Below, piece after piece: positions 25,597 through 36,764 of a stretch of 64,000 bases of DNA (position 1 is its first letter; every line of letters starts with the position of its first letter). The stretch spans positions 558,001 through 622,000 of the forward strand of contig NZ_MDEN01000069.1 of NCBI RefSeq assembly GCF_001705435.1. Reading direction: 5' to 3'. The DNA comes from Pseudomonas graminis (GTDB lineage Bacteria > Pseudomonadota > Gammaproteobacteria > Pseudomonadales > Pseudomonadaceae). The notes below the pieces were generated by a model, which saw nothing but the letters and a program-made list of their open reading frames with translations, ran no database searches and had not been told where the DNA came from. The translations under genes were made by a program, and so were the position numbers.

Positions 25597-25879
25597 CGCG
25601 CTTCTGTGCTCAAAAAGGGTGCGTCCAATGATGGCGAAGTGGGTAGGGCGGTAACTCCCCGTGTGTCCCCGGTAGCGAAATCGCTTACCTGACTGCTCAC
25701 ATAATCGGGCGCCTCGCGTCCTGCAGAGTCGGGATTGCTGCGTGATCGGGGCGGGTCTTACATGGGCCGGTATCAGCGGGGCGAATGTTCACAGACAGAG
25801 TGCCAAGGGGTGACTAGATTTCAGGCACACCGGAAACGTCAGCCGGGACAGCCTCCGCTAACAAGAAAGAGATCGCCCC

Positions 25880-27235
25880 ATGGACCACTCAACTCAGGCA
25901 AGGAACGCTTGGCGCGTTCTGTTTCTGCTGTTTCTGGCCAACCTGTTTAATTTCTTCGACCGCACGATTCCCGCGATCATCATCGAGCCCATCCGCAAGG
26001 AATGGTCGCTGAGCGACTTTCAACTCGGCATCATCGGCACCGCCTTCACGCTGGTTTACGCCGTGGCCGGCCTGCCGTTGGGCCGCATGGCTGACAACGG
26101 CTCGCGGCGCAAGTTGATGGGTTGGGGCCTGGCGGTGTGGAGTGGGCTGACGGCGGTGAACGGTCTGGTCGGCAGCTTCTGGGGGTTTCTGCTGGTGCGC
26201 ATGGGGGTGGGCATCGGCGAGGCCAGCTATGCACCTGCGGCCAACTCGTTGGTCGGCGACCTGTTCCCGGCCCACCGCCGGGCCCGTGCCATGGGCATTT
26301 TCATGCTCGGCCTGCCACTCGGGCTGCTGCTGGCATTCTTCACCATCGGCGCGATGGTCCAGGCGTTCGGCAGTTGGCGCGCGCCGTTCTTCATCGCCGC
26401 GGTGCCGGGGCTGGTGCTGGCGGTGTTCATGTTCTTCATTCGCGAACCGGCCCGGGGCGCCGCTGAAAGCGTGGCCATTTCCCAGGATAAAATCGACCGA
26501 CCCATCCGCCGGGTGCTCTCGATTCCTACGTTTCGCTGGCTGGTGCTCGCCGGTCTGGCGTTCAACTTTGCCACCTACGCGTGCAACTCGTTCATGGTGC
26601 CTATGTTGCAGCGCTACTTTTTGCTGCCTTTGCAGGAAGCGGCAATGGCGACCGGCATGATCGTCGGCGTGACCGGGCTCGTTGGCCTGACGGTCGGCGG
26701 CTGGGTGGCGGACAAGCTGCACCAGCGCTGGAGCAGCGGCCGTCTGATGTTTGCCGCCCTGAGCATGGTGGTCGCGACGCTGTGTACCGGTTATGCGCTG
26801 CACGCCGGGCGCATCGAGATCGGCGTGTTCGTCGGGGTGTTCAGCCTCGGCTGGCTGTTCTCTTATAACTTCTACACCTGCGTTTACACCGCCATTCAGG
26901 ACGTGGTGCAGCCCCGGCTCCGCGCCACGGCCATGGCGCTGTTTTTTGCCGGTCTGTATCTGCTGGGCGGCGGGTTGGGGCCGGTGGTGGTAGGGCTGCT
27001 GTCGGACCACTTCGCCCACTCGGCCATGTACGCCGCGCAGGTCGAACAGATGACCGAACCGTTCAAGGCGGTGGGGTTGCACGATGCGATGTACCTGATA
27101 CCGGTGGCGCTGTTTTTCGTGTTGGTGTTTCTGGTGAAGGCGTCGACGTGTTTCAGCGCCGATGCGCAGCGGATGCGCGAGGGGATGGTGGCGGATGAGC
27201 CGGTGGGGCGGGGGGTGAAACCGTCGGTGGCTTGA
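25880..27235 (+). CDS. MFS transporter (spinster/hexuronate-like group)
   Basis: 451 residues with twelve predicted membrane helices. The first helix starts WRVLFLLFLANLFNFFDRTIPAIIIEPI, with the FxDR motif common to the spinster-like and anion:cation symporter MFS groups. The inter-helix 2-3 loop GRMADNGSRRKLMGWG is the conserved motif A. A central loop (about 200-222, EPARGAAESVAISQDK) splits the two halves. A cytoplasmic C-terminal tail ends the protein. The substrate cannot be inferred from the context. AAGAAAGAG lies upstream of the ATG. The stop is 5 bp before the 55-bp palindromic repeat at 27240. Confidence 0.85.
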   Translation: MDHSTQARNAWRVLFLLFLANLFNFFDRTIPAIIIEPIRKEWSLSDFQLGIIGTAFTLVYAVAGLPLGRMADNGSRRKLMGWGLAVWSGLTAVNGLVGSFWGFLLVRMGVGIGEASYAPAANSLVGDLFPAHRRARAMGIFMLGLPLGLLLAFFTIGAMVQAFGSWRAPFFIAAVPGLVLAVFMFFIREPARGAAESVAISQDKIDRPIRRVLSIPTFRWLVLAGLAFNFATYACNSFMVPMLQRYFLLPLQEAAMATGMIVGVTGLVGLTVGGWVADKLHQRWSSGRLMFAALSMVVATLCTGYALHAGRIEIGVFVGVFSLGWLFSYNFYTCVYTAIQDVVQPRLRATAMALFFAGLYLLGGGLGPVVVGLLSDHFAHSAMYAAQVEQMTEPFKAVGLHDAMYLIPVALFFVLVFLVKASTCFSADAQRMREGMVADEPVGRGVKPSVA

Positions 27236-27239
27236 AGCG

Positions 27240-27294
27240 AAAAGGGGACAGATTTATTTACGGTGAAGCGCTGTAAATAAATCAGTCCCCTTTT
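27240..27294. repeat. 55-bp palindromic repeat, copy A (probable terminator)
   Basis: Arms of 22 bp: AAAAGGGGAC-A-GATTTATTTAC and GTAAATAAATC-A-GTCCCCTTTT, with one A-A mismatch and an 11-base loop. It recurs inverted at 48705-48751. Such GGGGACAGATTTATTT palindromes are widely dispersed in gammaproteobacteria and are often found near REP-associated transposases. Here it sits between the convergent ends of the MFS gene and rapA and could stop both transcripts. Confidence 0.8.
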
Positions 27295-27314
27295 ACGGCC
27301 CTAGTCTTGTTGGT

Positions 27315-30161
27315 TTAGCCGGCGACAAGCACCCGAATGGCTTCGAGGCGCAGCGCTGCTTTTTCCAGCATGGCCAGGCCTTGCTCACGTTGTTCACGCA
27401 ATGCCGCCAGTTCGCTGTCGCGGACCGTCGGGTTGACCGCTTGCAGGGCCGTCAGACGCGCCAGTTCTTCTTCGGTGTCTGCCGCCAGACGTCGCTGTGC
27501 TTCCGCCACACGTTCAGCGTGCTTGGGCGCGATCTTGCTTTCGGCGGCGTTGATCTGCGGGTTCAGCACGTCACGCTGGGCCTGGATGAACTTGTTGGCG
27601 CTGGCCCGGGGCACGCTTTCCAGCTGACCGTTCAGGGTGGTGAAAGACACACGGCCCGACAGGTCGTTGCCGTTGCCATCCAGCAGGCAACGCAGTGCAG
27701 CCGGCGGCAGGTAGCGGCCCAACTGCAGCGAACGCGGCGCGACCACTTCACTGACGTAGAGCAACTCCAGCAGCACGGTGCCGGGTTTCAGCGCCTTGTT
27801 CTTGATCAATGCCACCGCGGTGTTGCCCATCGAGCCGGACAGCACCAGATCCATGCCGCCCTGCACCATCGGGTGTTCCCAGGTAATGAACTGCATGTCT
27901 TCGCGAGCCAGCGCCTGATTACGGTCGTAGGTGATGGTCACACCTTCGTCGTCGCCCAGCGGGAAGCTGGCGTCGAGCATCTTCTCGCTCGGCCGCAGAA
28001 TCAACGCGTTCTCCGAATGGTCCTCGCTGTCGATGCCGAACGCGTCGAACAGGGTTTCCATGTAGATCGGCAGGGTGAACTGATCGTCCTGCTCAAGGAT
28101 GGCTTCCACCAGCGCTTCGCCTTCGCCCGCGCCGCCGGAATTGAGCTCCAGCAGGCGGTCGCGGCCGGTGTGCAGTTCACTCTCCAGACGCTCGCGCTCA
28201 GTACGGGCTTCGTTCACCAGGGCCTGCCAGTCATCCTCGTCACCGCCATCGAGCTGCGGCAGCAGGCGCGGGCCGAACGTATGCTGCAGCGCATTGCCGG
28301 TCGGGCAGGTGTTGAGGAACGCGTTGAGGGCTTCGTGATACCACTGGAACAGCCGCTCTTGCGGGCTGGTTTCCAGATACGGCACGTGCAGCTCGATGAT
28401 GTGCTTCTGGCCGATCCGGTCCAGACGACCGATACGCTGCTCCAGCAGATCCGGGTGCGCGGGCAGATCGAACAGCACCAGATGATGGGAGAACTGGAAG
28501 TTGCGGCCTTCACTGCCGATTTCCGAACAGATCAGCACTTGGGCGCCGAACTCTTCGTCGGCGAAGTAGGCCGCCGCGCGGTCACGCTCCAGGATGTTCA
28601 TGCCTTCGTGGAAGACTGTCGCCGGGATGCCGGAGCGCACGCGCAGCGCGTCTTCCAGGTCCATCGCGGTTTCGGCGTGGGCGCAGATGACCAGCACCTT
28701 CACGCGCTTGAGCATTTTGAGCGTGTCGATCAGCCATTCAACCCGCGGATCGAAGCGCCACCAGCGTTCTTCTTCGCTGATCTCGCCTTGGGCCTGGAAG
28801 CTGACTTCCGGGTACAGGTCGGCGTGTTCGCCAATCGGCAGCTCGAGGTATTCGGCCGGGCAGGGCAGGGGGTACGGGTGCAGTTTGCGCTCCGGGAACC
28901 CTTGCACGGCGGCGCGGGTGTTGCGGAACAGCACGCGGCCTGTGCCGTGACGGTCAAGCAGTTCACGGATCAGACGGGCACTGGCTTCGGCATCGCCGGC
29001 GGCAACAGCGGTCAGCAGTGCCTCGGCTTCGGCGCCGAGGAAACCACGGATGGTCTCGTTGGCCTTGGGCGACAGCGTGCCTTTGTCCAGCAGCTCCTGA
29101 ACGGCCTCGGCCACCGGGCGATAGTTTTCGCTCTCGGCGCGGAAGGCGTGCAGGTCATGAAAACGGTTTGGGTCCAGCAGGCGCAGACGGGCAAAGTGGC
29201 TGTCCTGACCCAGCTGCTCAGGGGTTGCCGTCAGCAGCAGAACCCCGGGAATCACTTCGGCCAGCTGCTCGACCAATGAGTATTCGCGGCTGGCCTTTTC
29301 TTCGTGCCAGACCAGGTGATGAGCCTCATCGACCACCAGCAGGTCCCAGCCCGCCGCAAACAAAGCGTCCTGGGCCTTCTCGTCTTCAACCAGCCATTCC
29401 AGTGACACCAGCGCCAGCTGGGTGTCTTCGAACGGATTGCTGGCATCGCTTTCGATGAAGCGTTCGGCATCGAACAGCGCGACCTGCAGGTTGAAGCGGC
29501 GGCGCATTTCGACCAGCCACTGGTGCTGCAGGTTTTCCGGCACCAGGATCAGCACCCGGTTAGCGCGGCCCGACAGCAACTGGCGGTGGATGACCAGACC
29601 GGCTTCGATGGTTTTACCCAGCCCCACTTCGTCCGCCAGCAAAACCCGCGGCGCGATACGGTCGGCGACTTCACGAGCGATGTGCAACTGGTGCGCGATC
29701 GGTTGCGCACGCACGCCGCCCAGGCCCCACAGCGAGGATTGCAGCTGGCGGCTGGTGTGTTCGAGGGTGTGATAGCGCAGGGAGAACCACGGGAGTGGGT
29801 CGATCTGCCCGGCAAACAGGCGGTCGGTGGCCAGGCGGAACTGGATGAAGTTCGACAGCTGGGTTTCCGGCAGGGTCACCGGCTGGTTTTGCGCGTTGAG
29901 GCCGTGGTAGACCAGCAGGCCGTCGACGTCGTCGACTTCGCGGACGGTCATCTTCCAGTTTTCGAAGTGGGTGATGGTGTCACCCGGCGAGAAGCGCACC
30001 CGCGTCAGCGGCGCATTGCGCAAAGCATACTGGCGCGTGTCGCCAGTGGCCGGATAGAGCACGGTCAACAAGCGGCCGTCCTGTGCCAGAACGGTGCCCA
30101 AACCCAGCTCGGCTTCGCTGTCGCTAATCCAGCGTTGCCCCGGTTGATACTGCTGCGACAT
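27315..30161 (-). CDS. rapA: RNA polymerase-associated ATPase RapA
   Basis: 948 residues, the expected length. It is a Swi2/Snf2-family translocase that binds RNA polymerase and helps recycle it after transcription. N-terminal Tudor-like domains ([39 protein letters not shown]) precede the helicase core: Walker A region ADEVGLGKT (176-184), DEAH (278-281), [11 protein letters not shown], then [21 protein letters not shown] and [15 protein letters not shown] in the second RecA domain. The C-terminal Spacer and SWI/SNF-specific regions are complete, with a coiled-coil-like end ([22 protein letters not shown]). Divergent from the small gene at 30367. Confidence 0.97.
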   Translation of the reverse strand: MSQQYQPGQRWISDSEAELGLGTVLAQDGRLLTVLYPATGDTRQYALRNAPLTRVRFSPGDTITHFENWKMTVREVDDVDGLLVYHGLNAQNQPVTLPETQLSNFIQFRLATDRLFAGQIDPLPWFSLRYHTLEHTSRQLQSSLWGLGGVRAQPIAHQLHIAREVADRIAPRVLLADEVGLGKTIEAGLVIHRQLLSGRANRVLILVPENLQHQWLVEMRRRFNLQVALFDAERFIESDASNPFEDTQLALVSLEWLVEDEKAQDALFAAGWDLLVVDEAHHLVWHEEKASREYSLVEQLAEVIPGVLLLTATPEQLGQDSHFARLRLLDPNRFHDLHAFRAESENYRPVAEAVQELLDKGTLSPKANETIRGFLGAEAEALLTAVAAGDAEASARLIRELLDRHGTGRVLFRNTRAAVQGFPERKLHPYPLPCPAEYLELPIGEHADLYPEVSFQAQGEISEEERWWRFDPRVEWLIDTLKMLKRVKVLVICAHAETAMDLEDALRVRSGIPATVFHEGMNILERDRAAAYFADEEFGAQVLICSEIGSEGRNFQFSHHLVLFDLPAHPDLLEQRIGRLDRIGQKHIIELHVPYLETSPQERLFQWYHEALNAFLNTCPTGNALQHTFGPRLLPQLDGGDEDDWQALVNEARTERERLESELHTGRDRLLELNSGGAGEGEALVEAILEQDDQFTLPIYMETLFDAFGIDSEDHSENALILRPSEKMLDASFPLGDDEGVTITYDRNQALAREDMQFITWEHPMVQGGMDLVLSGSMGNTAVALIKNKALKPGTVLLELLYVSEVVAPRSLQLGRYLPPAALRCLLDGNGNDLSGRVSFTTLNGQLESVPRASANKFIQAQRDVLNPQINAAESKIAPKHAERVAEAQRRLAADTEEELARLTALQAVNPTVRDSELAALREQREQGLAMLEKAALRLEAIRVLVAG

Positions 30162-30366
30162 GCTGCCTGACTCCCGCCTTGAAAAAGCCGACTATGTTAA
30201 CGGAACAAGGCGCCCAGGCCAAAGCCACATTGTAAAAACCCCCGGATATAGTGGGGGGCGTGGCTGAACGGGCACTTGCTGCGAAAAACATAGTCGAAAC
30301 TCGCGCTTGAATCGGCTCAAGTCGACGAAACGGCAGCCGACAGCTTGATAACAGGAGACCATTACC

Positions 30367-30714
30367 ATGCTGCCACCGCTGATCCCATTGAGCGCGGCCC
30401 CCGTGACTTCGCAGCTGGACCCGGTCAAACCCACCCCGGACATCCCGCCGGTGACGCCGATTCAAAAGAGTTCGAGCGAAACCAATATCGACATGGGCGA
30501 ACGTGACCGTGAGCAGGCCGAATTGCTGCTGCGCGAAGAACAACGCCGCCATCAACGCCGCCGCAGCGACCGGCGCGTGGCAGACCGTCACCCCGATCTG
30601 CAAGAAGGCCCGGCCATTCCCGGGGATTTCCTCAATGCCGACGACACTGTGCCGGTGGTCCCGATCATCGACGACGAGCCACGCCAGGGCCTGTGGGTCG
30701 ACCTGAAGGTCTGA
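30367..30714 (+). CDS. Conserved hypothetical Pro- and charge-rich protein
   Basis: 115 residues; no signal peptide or membrane segment. Three parts are visible: a Pro-rich start (LPPLIPLSAAPVTSQLDPVKPTPDIPPVTPI), a highly charged helix (RDREQAELLLREEQRRHQRRRSDRR), and an acidic tail (FLNADDTVPVVPIIDDEPRQGLWVDLKV). I know it as a small pseudomonad protein often annotated (without basis) as aspartate-semialdehyde dehydrogenase. A short GC-rich hairpin, ACCCCC...GGGGGG, lies in the leader (30238-30260). Function unknown. Confidence 0.7.
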   Translation: MLPPLIPLSAAPVTSQLDPVKPTPDIPPVTPIQKSSSETNIDMGERDREQAELLLREEQRRHQRRRSDRRVADRHPDLQEGPAIPGDFLNADDTVPVVPIIDDEPRQGLWVDLKV

Positions 30715-30780
30715 GGCGCTGGTCAGCGCCGCTGCGATTGCGCATTATTGGCGGCAACAGGTATTCACGAGCGATACGCC

Positions 30781-30942
30781 ATGAGCGATGACGACAAACT
30801 GGTAGACCTGAGTGCCGAACGCGCCAAGCGTGTTCACGACCTCAATGACAAACGGCTGAACGAAGTCCGAAGCGCGTTTGAACAGGCCATGCCGTTGGGC
30901 AAGGGCAAGAAGAAAGCCAAGAGCAAACCGAAAAAACGCTGA
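30781..30942 (+). CDS. Small conserved acidic/basic protein
   Basis: 53 residues from the ATG at 30781 (MSDDDKLVDLSAERAKRVHD); an upstream Met at 30748 adds an unlikely extension. An acidic N-terminus precedes a helix (ERAKRVHDLNDKRLNEVRSAFEQAMPL) and a strongly basic tail (KGKKKAKSKPKKR) that could bind nucleic acid. It lies 66 bp after the preceding hypothetical gene and may share its transcript. Function unknown. Confidence 0.65.
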   Translation: MSDDDKLVDLSAERAKRVHDLNDKRLNEVRSAFEQAMPLGKGKKKAKSKPKKR

Positions 30943-31074
30943 CCACGCCTCCCGTTCGGCCCCCGCCTGCCGTCTGCTGTTTGCGATTCACGCCGGCATT
31001 GACCTGAGTCAATTTCTCCCGCTACCCCTCTGGTTACTCTGCGCCTGTCAAAGGCTGAAGCAGAGGGCACGCGC

Positions 31075-31191
31075 ATGTTTCTCGACCACGCAGTGATAGC
31101 CGGCGTCATGGCGGTGGGGCTGATGATGGTGATTTATTCAAGCGTCGGACTGTTCATCTGGAAAGACTCACCCCCGCGCGGCAGACGCTGA
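31075..31191 (+). CDS. 38-residue single-pass membrane protein
   Basis: ATG at 31075 with AGAGGG upstream. The product starts MFLDHAVIAGVMAVGLMMV and continues IYSSVGLFIWKDSPPRGRR. One membrane helix covers about residues 6-29 and the short C-terminus is positive, so it would face the cytoplasm. The sequence resembles small conserved pseudomonad membrane proteins of the MFLDxxVIAGV type; this is from memory. A strong terminator at 31223-31250 sits 31 bp after the stop and supports it as a real gene. Confidence 0.6.
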   Translation: MFLDHAVIAGVMAVGLMMVIYSSVGLFIWKDSPPRGRR

Positions 31192-31222
31192 GTTTTCTAT
31201 ACAAAGAGCACGCAAGGCATTT

Positions 31223-31250
31223 TGGGCAACTTCGGTTGCCCATTTTTTTT
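31223..31250 (+). terminator. Strong Rho-independent terminator with UUCG loop
   Basis: TGGGCAAC (31223-31230), loop TTCG, GTTGCCCA (31235-31242), then eight T. It closes the small-gene cluster on the plus strand and faces the end of phaJ. Confidence 0.92.
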
Positions 31251-31302
31251 GCGCGGTGGCTGTGCGTGCTGATTGCTGCGCCGGGAGGATGCTGGCGGCG
31301 GC

Positions 31303-31773
31303 TCAACCCACGGTGATGGGCGGCAGATCGGCCAGGGTCACGGTCTGCAGCTTGCGTGGCGCAAGGATCTCGGCCTCGCCATCCACCACCAGTTCATCGT
31401 TCTGATTGAACACGCGAGTGGCGATGCGCACGCGGAATTTTGGCAGTTTCTCGAGGATCTCCAGGCGCACGGTCAGGGTGTCGCCGATCTTCACCGGCTT
31501 CTGGAAGGTCATCTGCTGACCCAGGTAAATAGTGCCCGGGCCAGGCAGTTCACAGGCCACTGCCGCGCTGATCAATGCGCCGCTGAACATGCCGTGGGCG
31601 ATGCGATCCTTGAACATGCTCTTGGCCGCGAACTCAGCGTCCAGGTGCACCGGGTTGCGGTCGCCGGACATCTCGGCGAACAGCTGGATGTGACGCTCCT
31701 CGACGGTTTTGCTGTAGCTGGCGGTCTGGCCGACTTCAAGGGATTCGTACGGCGTGTTGGTGACTTGGGTCAT
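31303..31773 (-). CDS. phaJ: (R)-specific enoyl-CoA hydratase, MaoC family (PhaJ-like)
   Basis: 156 residues from the ATG at 31773 (the frame is open to 31890, but the family starts at TQVTNTPYESLEVGQ). The hot-dog fold hydratase motif is FAEMSGDRNPVHLDAEFA, with the catalytic Asp and His of the Asp-x5-His pair, and FKDRIAHGMFSGALISAAV. The sequence closely fits P. aeruginosa PhaJ1. It hydrates trans-2-enoyl-CoA to (R)-3-hydroxyacyl-CoA, linking beta-oxidation to polyhydroxyalkanoate or other (R)-hydroxyacyl use. It follows the alpha/beta hydrolase gene by 40 bp and lies divergent to fadD2, the same layout as in P. aeruginosa. Confidence 0.9.
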   Translation of the reverse strand: MTQVTNTPYESLEVGQTASYSKTVEERHIQLFAEMSGDRNPVHLDAEFAAKSMFKDRIAHGMFSGALISAAVACELPGPGTIYLGQQMTFQKPVKIGDTLTVRLEILEKLPKFRVRIATRVFNQNDELVVDGEAEILAPRKLQTVTLADLPPITVG

Positions 31774-31813
31774 GGGGTGTCCTGTGACAGTTGGGAAAGA
31801 TGAACCACCGGGG

Positions 31814-32758
31814 TCATTCGCTGCGGCGCGGCCTTGGCTGCTGTAGCGCCTGTTCAAGCCAGGCAAGCAGGTCATGGGTGACCTCTTCACGATTGATCTC
31901 CAGGAAAATCTCGTGACGCGCCTGCGGGTAGACCTTCAGCGTAACAAACGGGTGGTCGGTGCCGCTCAGAGCGTCGGCCAGATGCGTGAGACGCTTGCCA
32001 TCGCTCACCGGATCACATTCGCCACCGATAATCAGGATTGGCAGTCCGGAATCGATCTGCGCCAGGTTCGAACGCTTGCTGATCTGTTGCAGGCCGCCAA
32101 GCAGGTCCATCCACAACTGATTGGTGCAGCGAAAGCCACACATCGGGTCATGGCTGTACGCGTCGACCTCGGCCGGGTCGCGGTTGAGCCAGTCATAGCA
32201 GGTGCGTACGGGCTTGAATCGTTTGTTGAACGAGCCGAACGACAGGTGCTCGATCAACGCGCTGCGACCTGCCGGCCCTTGGCGCCAGCGTTCAAAACGA
32301 GCAACCAGCGCCGCCGAGCGGTAGAAGGCGACCGGATGGTAATTCGAGCCGCTGAGAATCGCCCCTTGCACACTGGCGCTGTGGTGTAACAAATACCCCT
32401 GGGCGATGTAACTGCCCATGCTGTGACCGAGCAGGAACACCGGCACGCCCGGATGGCGCACCGCAATCGACGCTTTCAGCGTGGCGAGGTCGCCGACCAC
32501 TTTGTTCCAGCCGTCCTGATCGGCGAAATGACCCAAAGTGCCATGGGAGGCCGAATGGCCGTGGCCACGCTGATCGGCGGCATACAAGGCGAAGCCTGCC
32601 CGCATCAGTGCCCCGCCGAGTCTGTCATAGCGCGCGCCGTGCTCAGCCATCCCGTGGGAAAGCATGACCACCGCCCGGGCATTGCCCATCGGCCTCCAGG
32701 TCCGCACATAGAGACGACTGTGATCTTGAGCGTCCAGCCAAAAAGCTTCGTGTTCCAT
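31814..32758 (-). CDS. Alpha/beta hydrolase, monoacylglycerol lipase-like
   Basis: 314 residues. The family start HSRLYVRTWRPMGNARAVVMLSHGMAEHGARYDRLGGAL is followed by the oxyanion/HG region, DQRGHGHSASHGTLGHFADQDGW, and the nucleophile elbow GHSMGS (Ser in FLLGHSMGSYIAQGYL). The acid is probably in ILIIGGECDPVSDGK and the His in YPQARHEIFLEINREEV. This matches serine-aminopeptidase/Hydrolase_4 monoacylglycerol lipases (lysophospholipase-like). It would release fatty acids from lipids for the adjacent FadD ligases. First gene of a pair with phaJ, divergent from fadD2. Confidence 0.88.
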   Translation of the reverse strand: MEHEAFWLDAQDHSRLYVRTWRPMGNARAVVMLSHGMAEHGARYDRLGGALMRAGFALYAADQRGHGHSASHGTLGHFADQDGWNKVVGDLATLKASIAVRHPGVPVFLLGHSMGSYIAQGYLLHHSASVQGAILSGSNYHPVAFYRSAALVARFERWRQGPAGRSALIEHLSFGSFNKRFKPVRTCYDWLNRDPAEVDAYSHDPMCGFRCTNQLWMDLLGGLQQISKRSNLAQIDSGLPILIIGGECDPVSDGKRLTHLADALSGTDHPFVTLKVYPQARHEIFLEINREEVTHDLLAWLEQALQQPRPRRSE

Positions 32759-32926
32759 CGCGTTTTCCTGGCCCCTGTAAAAAGTTGTCTCAAAAAACGC
32801 AGTGGCGAGCGCTTTGCTTGAGTGTATAGCGGTAGCCGGATGGCAGGCTGGTTACCCGCAAGATTCACACCGGTGATGACGTGGCGACGACTATTTGCCT
32901 TCTATGCCATAGCTGCTAACGTCCGG

Positions 32927-32940
32927 CAAACGCCCGTTTA
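32927..32940 (+). promoter_or_regulatory. PsrA-like operator candidate upstream of fadD2
   Basis: CAAAC-GCCC-GTTTA lies 45 bp before the fadD2 ATG in the gap shared with the lipase-phaJ genes. It fits the PsrA palindrome (G/C)AAAC-N2-4-GTTT(G/C) apart from the final base. PsrA is the long-chain fatty-acid-sensing repressor of beta-oxidation genes in pseudomonads, so the location makes sense, but a chance match is possible. Confidence 0.4.
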
Positions 32941-32984
32941 AATACCACGGGGCCAGTACACTCAGGTAAGAGGATAAAAACAAC

Positions 32985-34673
<1,689 letters not shown>

Positions 34674-34710
34674 TCCGGCATCGCTTCTTTCCCCTGAGCT
34701 TTACCCCCAC

Positions 34711-34741
34711 AAAACGGCGTGATGATCACGCCGTTTTTTTT
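34711..34741 (+). terminator. Rho-independent terminator of fadD2
   Basis: AAAACGGCGTGA (34711-34722) pairs perfectly with TCACGCCGTTTT (34726-34737) and runs into T-rich sequence to 34741. Confidence 0.9.
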
Positions 34742-34868
34742 GCCCGGTGTTTGGCTGCAGGGTTTGAGGGGGCCGCATAAATGAACATCACCGTAGGATA
34801 TTTCCGACATTTAGGTTCATTGCTCTAAACGTGACCGTGGCCTATTCAAGAGTCAGGTATGTGACTGG

Positions 34869-34952
34869 AGAGCCCGCTTTTGGCTCTAGGCGGCTTTTGG
34901 CAAAGCTGATACGCTCGCCCCGCTTTTTGTGCCAACGGTCAACAAAAAGCGG
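34869..34952 (+). promoter_or_regulatory. Structured leader upstream of fadD1 with two hairpins
   Basis: Hairpin 1 is AGAGCC (34869-34874) / GGCTCT (34882-34887) with loop CGCTTTT. Hairpin 2 is a perfect 11-bp stem CCGCTTTTTGT (34920-34930) / ACAAAAAGCGG (34942-34952) with an 11-base loop. Hairpin 2 ends 78 bp before the fadD1 ATG. They could be operators, RNA regulatory structures or parts of an attenuator; no long T-run follows, so a simple terminator is unlikely. The rest of the 34742-35030 gap shows no gene. Confidence 0.4.
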
Positions 34953-35030
34953 TTACTACAATATTCCAAACACAAGAAATCATCGCATCAAGCGGTGTGT
35001 AGAAACGCTGTTGCTGAGGAGTCGGCTTTT

Positions 35031-36728
35031 ATGCTCGAAAACTTCTGGAAGGATAAATATCCGACAGGTATCGCTGCCGATATCGATCCGGATCAGTATC
35101 CGAACGTACAGGCCGTATTGAAACAGTCCTGCGAGCGTTTCGCCAACAAACCTGCGTTCAGCAACCTGGGCAAGACCCTCACCTACGGCGAAATGTACGC
35201 GCTGTCCGGTGCCTTTGCGGCGTATCTGCAACAGCACACCGACCTGCAACCGGGCGATCGCATCGCCGTGCAGTTGCCCAACGTGCTGCAGTACCCGGTC
35301 GCGGTGTTCGGTGCCATTCGTGCCGGGCTCATCGTGGTCAACACCAACCCGCTGTACACCGCGCGGGAAATGGAACACCAATTCAACGACTCCGGCGCCA
35401 AGGCGCTGGTTTGCCTGGCGAACATGGCGCACCTGGCCGAGAAGGTCGTGCCCAAGACCGGCGTCAAGCACATCATCGTCACCGAAGTCGCCGACCTGCT
35501 GCCGCCCCTCAAGCGCCTGCTGGTCAACAGCGTCATCAAGTACGTGAAGAAGATGGTCCCGCCGTTTCACCTGCCCAAGGCGGTCAAATTCAACGCCGTG
35601 CTGGCCAAGGGGCACGGTCAGCCGGTGCGGGATGTTTCGCCGACCGGCGACGACGTCGCGGTGCTGCAATACACCGGCGGCACCACCGGCGTGGCCAAGG
35701 GCGCGATGCTCACCCACCGCAACCTGATCGCCAACATGCTGCAATGCCGGGCGCTGATGGCGGCCAACCTCAATGAAGGCACGGAGATTCTGATCACGCC
35801 GTTGCCGCTGTACCACATCTATGCGTTCACCTTTCACTGCATGGCGATGATGCTGAGCGGCAACCACAACGTGCTGATCAGCAACCCCCGTGATTTGTCG
35901 GCGATGGTGAAAGAGCTGTCGAAGTGGAAGTTTTCCGGCTTCGTCGGGCTCAACACGCTGTTCGTCGCGCTGTGCAATAACGCCGACTTCCGCCACCTGG
36001 ATTTCTCCTCGCTCAAGCTCACCCTGTCGGGCGGCATGGCTTTGCAAACCGCGGCGGCCGAGCGCTGGAAAGAGGTGACCGGCTGCTCGATCTGCGAAGG
36101 GTACGGCATGACCGAGACCAGCCCGGTGGCGTCGGTCAACCCGTTCCAGAAGATCCAGATGGGCACCATCGGCATTCCCGTGCCTTCGACCCTGTGCAAG
36201 ACCATTAATGACGCTGGCGAAGAGCTGCCGGTCGGCGAAGTGGGCGAGCTGTGCATCAAGGGGCCGCAGGTGATGAAAGGCTACTGGCAAAATCAGGCCG
36301 CCACCGACGAGATGCTCGATGCGGACGGTTGGTTGAAGACCGGTGACATCGCAATCATCCAGCCGGATGGCTACATGCGCATCGTTGATCGCAAGAAGGA
36401 CATGATTCTGGTCTCCGGTTTCAACGTGTACCCGAACGAACTGGAAGATGTGCTGGCGACCCTGCCCGGCGTCCTGCAGTGCGCGGCCATCGGTATCCCG
36501 GACGAAAAATCCGGCGAGGCGATCAAGCTGTTCGTGGTGTGCAAACCGGGCACGACCCTGAGCAAGGATCAAGTCATGCAGCACATGCGCGCCAACGTCA
36601 CGGCTTATAAAGTGCCGCGTAGCGTGGAATTCCGCGACGCCCTGCCGACCACCAACGTCGGCAAGATCCTGCGCCGCGAACTGCGTGACGAAGAACTGAA
36701 AAAGCTGGCGCTTAAGAAGCCGGCCTGA
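35031..36728 (+). CDS. fadD1: Long-chain fatty acid-CoA ligase FadD1
   Basis: 565 residues from the ATG at 35031 (GAGGAG upstream), starting MLENFWKDKYPTGIAADI; the frame extends upstream but is not supported. Same reaction and layout as FadD2: P-loop YTGGTTGVAKGAML, LPLYHIYAFTFHCMAMM, EGYGMTETSPVASVNPF, LKTGDIAIIQPDGYMRIVDRKKDMILVSGFNVYPNELED, NVGKILRRELRDEELKKL. It is the housekeeping long-chain ligase in pseudomonads; FadD2 is usually specialised for shorter or alternative chains. Tandem duplication is ancient, since the two differ throughout. The 3' gap holds repeat locus 3. Confidence 0.95.
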   Translation: MLENFWKDKYPTGIAADIDPDQYPNVQAVLKQSCERFANKPAFSNLGKTLTYGEMYALSGAFAAYLQQHTDLQPGDRIAVQLPNVLQYPVAVFGAIRAGLIVVNTNPLYTAREMEHQFNDSGAKALVCLANMAHLAEKVVPKTGVKHIIVTEVADLLPPLKRLLVNSVIKYVKKMVPPFHLPKAVKFNAVLAKGHGQPVRDVSPTGDDVAVLQYTGGTTGVAKGAMLTHRNLIANMLQCRALMAANLNEGTEILITPLPLYHIYAFTFHCMAMMLSGNHNVLISNPRDLSAMVKELSKWKFSGFVGLNTLFVALCNNADFRHLDFSSLKLTLSGGMALQTAAAERWKEVTGCSICEGYGMTETSPVASVNPFQKIQMGTIGIPVPSTLCKTINDAGEELPVGEVGELCIKGPQVMKGYWQNQAATDEMLDADGWLKTGDIAIIQPDGYMRIVDRKKDMILVSGFNVYPNELEDVLATLPGVLQCAAIGIPDEKSGEAIKLFVVCKPGTTLSKDQVMQHMRANVTAYKVPRSVEFRDALPTTNVGKILRRELRDEELKKLALKKPA

Positions 36729-36764
36729 GTCAGCCCTGACACCAACAGACCCCGCCAGCGTGGT

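Noticed and set aside
27381-29279. 632-codon plus-strand frame over rapA
   Set aside because: Antisense shadow of rapA, whose motifs are complete.
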